Part shown: in pieces, positions 7,978 through 11,934 of the stretch
Layout: each line of letters starts with the position of its first letter
Numbering within the stretch: the first letter of the stretch is position 1
Assembly: GCA_019247255.1 (NCBI GenBank)
Contig: JAFAPJ010000360.1
Span: 1 to 11,934, forward strand
Direction of reading: 5' to 3'
Source: Methylobacteriaceae bacterium
Lineage (GTDB): Bacteria; Pseudomonadota; Alphaproteobacteria; Rhizobiales; Beijerinckiaceae
DNA: 11,934 bases
Program-made: the position numbers and the translations under genes
Notes under the pieces: model-generated
What the model was told of the DNA's origin: nothing
Database searches by the model: none
What the model saw: only the letters and a program-made list of their open reading frames with translations

Positions 7978-8009
7978 TTCTCGGTCCGCGCGACGGCGCG
8001 GGCCGAGAG
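7978..8009 (+). terminator. GC-rich stem-loop after the LLM oxidoreductase gene, putative terminator
   Basis: Beginning 8 nt after the oxidoreductase stop codon, arms 7980-7991 and 7996-8007 pair over 12 bp with one G-U wobble, extendable by two more pairs, around a 4-nt GACG loop. It is the strongest simple hairpin noticed in an intergenic part of the window. No U-tract follows, so it may act as a Rho-assisted terminator or a 3'-end protecting structure. It lies between convergent genes and could serve either strand. Confidence 0.5.
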
Positions 8010-8127
8010 GTCCACGCGCTGACGACGCGACCAGTTCCGAGCATCGATCCTCGGGCGCGCGGCGCGAGGCACGCGTTTGGCGGAGCACGTGCGGCAGCTT
8101 GAACCGTTTTCGTCGGGCGACGCGCGG

Positions 8128-8754
8128 TCAGACGGGAACGTCTGGCGTATCGTCCAGCCACCGCTGCGTCAGCGCGAGGTCGGTCTGGGTCAAGCCGTGG
8201 CCGCCCGGCACCGTCTGCAAGCGGAGCGTGGCCCCCGCGCGCTCCAGCTGCCCCGCAAGCGCGCTTGCGCTCGCCGGAGGCACGATCGGGTCGAGGTTGC
8301 CCGACAGCATGAGCACCGGCTTGCCCGAGAGATCGACGTCAGGCGGGTTGGATAGCGGAGCCATGGCGCGGAGCAGCGCCGCGCCGGCGAGGATCTCCGG
8401 CTGAAGCATGAGCAAGGCGGCGGCGATATTGGCGCCGTTCGAGAAGCCGACCGCGACCGGGCTCTCGATCCCGTACGCTGATTTCGCCTCCTGGACGAAG
8501 GCGGCGAGGTCGAGCGCTCGACGACGGACGTCCGCCTCGTCGAACACCCCTTCGCTGAGCCGCCGGAAGAAGCGGGGCATCCCGTGCTCCAGCACCTGCC
8601 CGCGCGGCGACAGGAGAGGGGCTCCAGGCGCGACCAGGCGTCCGACGGGGAGGAGGTCGGTCTCGTCCCCGCCGGTGCCGTGGAGGAGGAGGAGAGGGCG
8701 CCGGCCGGGCGCGGTGCCGGGCTCGTAGCGATGCAGGAAAGAGAGGTTCGCCAT
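8128..8754 (-). CDS. Small alpha/beta-hydrolase (phospholipase/carboxylesterase-like)
   Basis: This 208-aa protein has a compact alpha/beta-hydrolase fold. The oxyanion region is LLLLHGTGGDE (21-31). The nucleophile elbow is GFSNG, with Ser105. Asp155 lies in SGNLDPIVP and His186 in PGGHGLT, in the correct order for a catalytic triad. Length and motifs match the cytosolic phospholipase/carboxylesterase group (PF02230-like), which includes MhqD-type hydrolases. No signal peptide is visible. ATG 8754 is preferred because the in-frame extension upstream runs into the end of dctA and looks random. The Shine-Dalgarno sequence is weak, and the gene starts 28 nt after the dctA stop, so it probably depends on that transcript. 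It likely cleaves a carboxylic ester or thioester; the substrate is unknown. Confidence 0.85.
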   Translation of the reverse strand: MANLSFLHRYEPGTAPGRRPLLLLHGTGGDETDLLPVGRLVAPGAPLLSPRGQVLEHGMPRFFRRLSEGVFDEADVRRRALDLAAFVQEAKSAYGIESPVAVGFSNGANIAAALLMLQPEILAGAALLRAMAPLSNPPDVDLSGKPVLMLSGNLDPIVPPASASALAGQLERAGATLRLQTVPGGHGLTQTDLALTQRWLDDTPDVPV

Positions 8755-8782
8755 GGTCGCGGTGCCGCTCGGGGCTTGGGGA

Positions 8783-10147
8783 TCAGCCCACCGCGGCAGG
8801 CCGGAGGGAGCCCGACCCGTCCGCTCCGGACGCTCCCGCGGCGATTGGTTCGTGCGCGGCCGGCTCGACCGGCTCACGCCCGTTGAGGACAGCCTGGAGG
8901 CGAGCCTCGTCGAGCTCGCCTTCCCACTTCGCCATGACCACGGTCGCGACCGCGTTGCCGATCATGTTCACGAGCGCCCGCGCCTCGCTCATGAAGCGAT
9001 CGATCCCGAGGATGAGGGCCATCCCGGCCAGGGGGATCGAGGGCACGACCGAGAGCGTCGCGACGAGCGCGATGAAGCCCGCGCCGGTCACGCCGGATGC
9101 CCCCTTCGAGGTCAGGATCGCGACGCCGAAGATCGCGAGCTGCTGGGTCAGCGTCAGGTCCGTGTTCGTCGCCTGCGCGACGAAGAGGGCGGCCAGGGTC
9201 ATATAGATCGAGGTGCCGTCGGTGTTGAAGACGTAGCCGGTCGGGACCACGAGCCCGACGACGGGCTTGGAGCAGCCCGCGTGTTCGAGCTTCTCCATCA
9301 ATGTGGGAAGCGCGGGATCGGACGACGATGTGCCCAGCACAATGAGGATCTCCTCCTTGATGTAGGCGAGGAGCTTGAGGAGGTTGAAGCCGGACACCGC
9401 GCAAATCGCGCCGAGCACCCCGAACACGAAGATCGCGGAGGTCAGGTAGAAGACGCCGACCAGCGCGACGAGCGGACGGAGCGCAGTGATCCCGTAGCGC
9501 CCGACGGTGAATGCCATCGCACCGAAGGCGCCGATGGGAGCGAGCCGCATGAGGAGGTTGATCGCTTCGAACAGGACCCTGGAACCGGCGTCGATCACCT
9601 CCTGCACGGGGCGGCCCTTCTCGCCGAGCCGCGCCAGAGCATAACCGATCACGACCGACACGAGGACGATGGGGAGGATGTCCCCGTGCGCGAAAGCGTC
9701 CACGATGGTGTTCGGGATGATGTTGAGGAGGAAGTCGACGACCGATTGGTCGTGCGCCTTGCCGGCGTATTGCGCGACCGCCTTCGCGTCGAGCTTCGAG
9801 GGATCGGCGTTGAAGCCCCCGCCCGGATGCAGCAGGTTCCCGACCACCATCCCGATGGCGAGCGCCAGCGTGGAGACGACCTCGAAGTACAGCAGCGCCT
9901 TGCCGCCGACCCGACCGACCTTCTTCATGCTCTGCATGCCGCCGATGCCGGACACGACGGTGAAGAAGATCACGAGCCCGATCGCCATCTTGATGAGCTT
10001 GATGAAGCCGTCGCCGAGCGGCTTCATCTCGACCGCGAGGGCGGGCGAGAAGTGGCCGAGGACGATCCCGAGCGCGATCGCGATCAGGACCTGGACGTAG
10101 AGGATGGCGTACCAGGGCTTGCGCCGCTTCGTGCCTGCCTCTGCCAT
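8783..10147 (-). CDS. dctA: DctA-type C4-dicarboxylate/cation symporter (DAACS family)
   Basis: This 454-aa inner-membrane protein has the size and signatures of DctA. Hydrophobic segments start at about residue 13 and continue to about 405. The re-entrant serine motif is [10 protein letters not shown] (272-281); E. coli DctA, recalled from memory, has Glu where this has Asp277. The substrate/cation region is [14 protein letters not shown] (304-317), with [13 protein letters not shown] (346-358) and [22 protein letters not shown] (381-402). The family imports succinate, fumarate, malate or aspartate with Na+ or H+. ATG 10147 is preceded by an excellent GGGAGGAG. No sigma-54 -24/-12 site was found in the 66 nt upstream, so it may be expressed from the upstream cupin/dehydrogenase transcript rather than by DctB/DctD. 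The C-terminal tail after about 425 is Ala/Gly/Pro-rich and atypical in sequence. Confidence 0.93.
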   Translation of the reverse strand: MAEAGTKRRKPWYAILYVQVLIAIALGIVLGHFSPALAVEMKPLGDGFIKLIKMAIGLVIFFTVVSGIGGMQSMKKVGRVGGKALLYFEVVSTLALAIGMVVGNLLHPGGGFNADPSKLDAKAVAQYAGKAHDQSVVDFLLNIIPNTIVDAFAHGDILPIVLVSVVIGYALARLGEKGRPVQEVIDAGSRVLFEAINLLMRLAPIGAFGAMAFTVGRYGITALRPLVALVGVFYLTSAIFVFGVLGAICAVSGFNLLKLLAYIKEEILIVLGTSSSDPALPTLMEKLEHAGCSKPVVGLVVPTGYVFNTDGTSIYMTLAALFVAQATNTDLTLTQQLAIFGVAILTSKGASGVTGAGFIALVATLSVVPSIPLAGMALILGIDRFMSEARALVNMIGNAVATVVMAKWEGELDEARLQAVLNGREPVEPAAHEPIAAGASGADGSGSLRPAAVG

Positions 10148-10189
10148 GGTGGTCTCCTCCCGTTCTGACTGTCTTGGAGCTCGGCTCGG

Positions 10190-10216
10190 TGACCTCGATC
10201 GCGCGGTCGCCGGTCA
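10190..10216 (-). other. Nested stem-loop between the cupin and dctA genes
   Basis: TGACC (10190-10194) pairs with GGTCA (10212-10216), enclosing CGATC (10196-10200), which pairs with GGTCG (10205-10209) around a 4-nt loop. The structure includes the cupin stop codon. No U-tract follows on the minus strand. It could be a partial terminator or a processing/stabilising element that sets dctA expression apart from the upstream genes. At this GC content chance formation is quite possible. Confidence 0.3.
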
Positions 10217-10564
10217 GGCGGCCCCAGCCGGCTTCAGGGGCATGACCAGGAGGACCGTCGCCGGCTGGTCCCCGCTGTTTTTCAGCGCCCGGCCCTCGCC
10301 CGGCGCGATGCGGCAGGAATCCCAGCGCTCGAGCGTGACGGCGGTCTCGCCGTTCGAGACCGTGACGGCCCCGTCCAGCACGACGTAGAGCTTCTCGATC
10401 GGCGAGGCGTCGAGCGTCGTGCCGCCTCCCGGCGCGAGCACGGATACGCCGAGCCAGACCTGGTCGGTCGGCCCGGCGTCGCGCCCCTGCAAGCGGCGCA
10501 TCGCCATGTCGAAATGGCCGGGAGCCTCGTAGGGCGGCGCGTCGGCGTAGCGAACGACGTGCAC
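10214..10564 (-). CDS. Small single-domain cupin protein
   Basis: This 116-aa protein has the single beta-barrel cupin pattern. Motif 1 is GGGTTLDASPIEKLYVVLDG (about 46-65) and motif 2 is RIAPGEGRALKN (85-96). The metal ligands are largely absent: the HxH of motif 1 reads T-L-D, and the motif 2 histidine position is Ala or Arg. Only a possible Glu57 remains. It may therefore bind a ligand without metal, or have lost enzyme activity. The start is a GTG 2 nt after the stop of the dehydrogenase gene, with GGAG 7 nt before it, implying translational coupling. Role unknown; a small-molecule isomerase, lyase or sensor would be possible. Confidence 0.82.
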   Translation of the reverse strand: MHVVRYADAPPYEAPGHFDMAMRRLQGRDAGPTDQVWLGVSVLAPGGGTTLDASPIEKLYVVLDGAVTVSNGETAVTLERWDSCRIAPGEGRALKNSGDQPATVLLVMPLKPAGAA

Positions 10565-10566
10565 GT

Positions 10567-11601
10567 TCAGGCTCCGGGCCGGAGCACGAGCCTGTCGCGT
10601 GAGGAGCCGAGCACGGCCACGTAGGCCTCGGCTGCGCGCGCGAGAGGGTAGATCGCGTGAGGCGCGATCGGGAAGGGTTTCAGCGCCCCGCTCGCGAAGC
10701 CCGGCTGCAGCTCTCGGAGCACGTCGGCCGTCTCCACGGAGGAGAGCGCCAGCGTGTCGATGCCGACATAGGTGTGCCGGCCGCGGTAGAAGGCGAAGAT
10801 GTCGAACGGGACAGGCTTCTTGAGCGAGGCGATGAAGATCTGGCGCCCGAGCTTGGCGAGAGCCGCCGACCCGGCCTCGTAGTACGGCTCGCCGACGGTG
10901 TTGTAGACGACGTCGGCGCCGCGGCCGTCCGTGAGCTCGCGCACCCGGGCCGCCACGTCCGTCGCGGAGGAATCGATCACCTCGACCGCGGCCGTCGCGT
11001 GCCCCTCGTAAGGCTCGGCCTTGCGGACGACGCCGATCGCGCGGGCGCCCTGCCAGGTCGCGATCTGGATCGCGGCCTGTCCGACCTTCCCGTTCGCGCC
11101 CAGCACGAGCACGGTCTCGCCAGCCTGGGGCATACGCGCGCGCCGCAAGCCTTCGAGCGCCGTCACGAAGGGGACGCCGATCCCGGCAGCCTCCTCGAGC
11201 GATATGCTGTCCGGCTTCTCGACGACGGCCTCCGCCTCGACGACGAGGTGGGTGGCATGCGTCCCGTCCCGCCGGATGCCGAGGTCGCCGGACGACCCGA
11301 ACACGGCGCGGCCGACGAGGTCGGCGGGACCGTCGATGACCGTTCCGGCGAAGTCGCGGCCCGGAATGCGCGGGAAGACCGCGTAGGGCATCATCCCGAT
11401 CGCGGCCTTGACGTCCGACGGATTGATGGCGGCGGCCGCGATCTTGACCAGCACCTCGCCCGGACCCGGGCGCAGCGACAACGGCTCGATCGCCGGCGCG
11501 ATGCTCTCCGCGTCGGGAGCCTTGGCGTACAGGCGGAGCGCCTTGGCTTCGGTCACGTCCAGGCTAGGGGCGATCTTGAGGGCTGATACGGCTGCGCTCA
11601 T
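10567..11601 (-). CDS. MDR-superfamily NAD(P)H-dependent oxidoreductase, quinone oxidoreductase-like (zinc-less)
   Basis: This 344-aa medium-chain dehydrogenase/reductase has a GroES-like N-terminal half with GEVLVKIAAAAINPSD (48-63) and IPGRDFAGTV (79-88). It has a Rossmann half with VLVLGANGKVGQAAIQIA (164-181), the nucleotide-binding glycine motif. The catalytic-zinc Cys/His ligands and the four-cysteine structural-zinc loop are absent, placing it with the quinone reductase/enoyl reductase branch rather than zinc alcohol dehydrogenases. ATG 11601 has GGAG 6 nt upstream. It lies 29 nt after the BKACE stop and 2 nt before the cupin start, so all three are probably one mRNA. It likely reduces an enone, quinone or enoyl thioester; the substrate is not identifiable. 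Confidence 0.88.
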   Translation of the reverse strand: MSAAVSALKIAPSLDVTEAKALRLYAKAPDAESIAPAIEPLSLRPGPGEVLVKIAAAAINPSDVKAAIGMMPYAVFPRIPGRDFAGTVIDGPADLVGRAVFGSSGDLGIRRDGTHATHLVVEAEAVVEKPDSISLEEAAGIGVPFVTALEGLRRARMPQAGETVLVLGANGKVGQAAIQIATWQGARAIGVVRKAEPYEGHATAAVEVIDSSATDVAARVRELTDGRGADVVYNTVGEPYYEAGSAALAKLGRQIFIASLKKPVPFDIFAFYRGRHTYVGIDTLALSSVETADVLRELQPGFASGALKPFPIAPHAIYPLARAAEAYVAVLGSSRDRLVLRPGA

Positions 11602-11630
11602 GCCGGTCTCCGGAAGGTTGGGTTGCTAGG

Positions 11631-11934
11631 TTAGGCGACGCGGCGGGGGGCGGCTCCGGCCGCGGCGAGGCGGGTCGGCAGGCCGATGAGCTCGCGCGCA
11701 TCGCGCGGCGTCGCGATCTGACCGCCCAGATCCTCGACGATCCGCCGGGCCTTCTCGACCATGGCGGCGTTGGAGGGGGCCAGGACTCCGCGATCGAGGT
11801 ACACGGAATCCTCCAGCCCGACCCGGACGTGGCCCCCCGCGAGATAGGACAGCGCGACGGCCTGGAACGCCGCGCGGCCGATGCCGATGGCCGTGAACAG
11901 CGCATCCCCTGGCAGAAGGTTGCGGGCGTAGAGG
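11631..11934 (-). CDS. C-terminal fragment of a BKACE-family enzyme (DUF849; 3-keto-5-aminohexanoate cleavage-like), runs off right edge
   Basis: The last 100 residues of a protein enter from the right edge and end at a TAA (complement of 11631-11633). The visible part reads FTAIGIGRAAFQAVALSYLAGG, then HVRVGLEDSVYLDRGVLAPSN, then VEKARRIVEDLGGQIATPRDAREL. This is the characteristic C-terminus of BKACE enzymes: GLED supplies the glutamate of the zinc site (Glu230 in the lysine-fermentation enzyme Kce, from memory). The family condenses a beta-keto acid with acetyl-CoA to give acetoacetate and a shorter acyl-CoA. GLED is followed by Ser where Asn is usual. The substrate-determining residues lie outside the window. 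It appears to be an upstream gene of the minus-strand unit with the MDR enzyme, cupin, DctA and hydrolase. Confidence 0.88.
   Translation of the reverse strand, partial: LYARNLLPGDALFTAIGIGRAAFQAVALSYLAGGHVRVGLEDSVYLDRGVLAPSNAAMVEKARRIVEDLGGQIATPRDARELIGLPTRLAAAGAAPRRVA

Noticed and set aside
8049..8069. Second hairpin (CCTCG/CGAGG) in the convergent intergenic region
   Set aside because: It has only 5 clean base pairs then a mismatch, and no T-run; not distinguishable from chance at this GC content.
8107..8122. TTTT followed by CGTCGGGCGACG as a terminator of the hydrolase unit
   Set aside because: On the minus strand the small stem is followed by AAAA, not U's, so the polarity is wrong for an intrinsic terminator of that gene.
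6986..8161. 391-codon open frame on the minus strand
   Set aside because: It is antisense to the LLM oxidoreductase and extends across the intergenic region with no ribosome-binding site or motif.
8755..8877. N-terminal extension of the alpha/beta-hydrolase
   Set aside because: It would overlap the end of dctA and reads as Arg/Pro-rich noise. ATG 8754 directly precedes the conserved fold.
8753..10168. 471-codon open frame on the plus strand
   Set aside because: It is antisense to dctA; the translation is full of Asp/Glu/His/Arg with no domain.

Overview
The window is very GC-rich (roughly two thirds G+C) and almost entirely coding. Long open frames occur on the strand opposite every real gene, as expected at this composition. 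Protein styles (BKACE, LLM-class oxidoreductase, HxlR regulator, DctA, Tat-exported amidohydrolase, soluble-adenylyl-cyclase-like protein) suggest an alphaproteobacterium, probably of the Rhizobiales/Methylobacterium kind. This is an inference from family resemblance, not an identification.

Left block (1-6065, all minus strand). In transcription order: an exported, probably Tat-dependent lipoprotein of the amidohydrolase superfamily; a very large (about 1,364 aa) class III cyclase-AAA-helical-repeat protein resembling mammalian soluble adenylyl cyclase (sAC/ADCY10); and the first 58 residues of a protein resembling B12-binding/radical SAM enzymes, which runs off the left edge. Gaps of 64 and 8 nt suggest co-transcription. 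About 300 bp before the first gene (6066-6370) holds no gene I can support.

Middle block (6371-7969). A short HxlR-family repressor (minus) and an LLM-class flavin-dependent oxidoreductase (plus) are divergently transcribed. The shared intergenic region carries a clean 14-bp inverted repeat plus related half-sites, a good candidate operator. The oxidoreductase gene is followed by a long GC-rich hairpin.

Right block (8128-11934, all minus strand). In transcription order: the C-terminal 100 residues of a BKACE-type beta-keto acid cleavage enzyme (entering from the right edge), a zinc-less MDR/quinone-oxidoreductase-type dehydrogenase, a small cupin, a DctA-type C4-dicarboxylate symporter, and a small alpha/beta-hydrolase. 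Gaps of 29, 2, 66 and 28 nt fit one transcription unit with a possible internal break before dctA. The set reads as uptake of an organic acid followed by hydrolysis, redox and beta-keto acid cleavage, but no substrate can be deduced.

The most distinctive item is the sAC-like protein. It has one intact metal site in the first cyclase domain and retains the adenine/transition-state residues in the second, as in sAC. Two residues matching the human bicarbonate ligands are replaced by serine, so it may answer a different signal. I saw no rRNA, tRNA, CRISPR array or insertion sequence.
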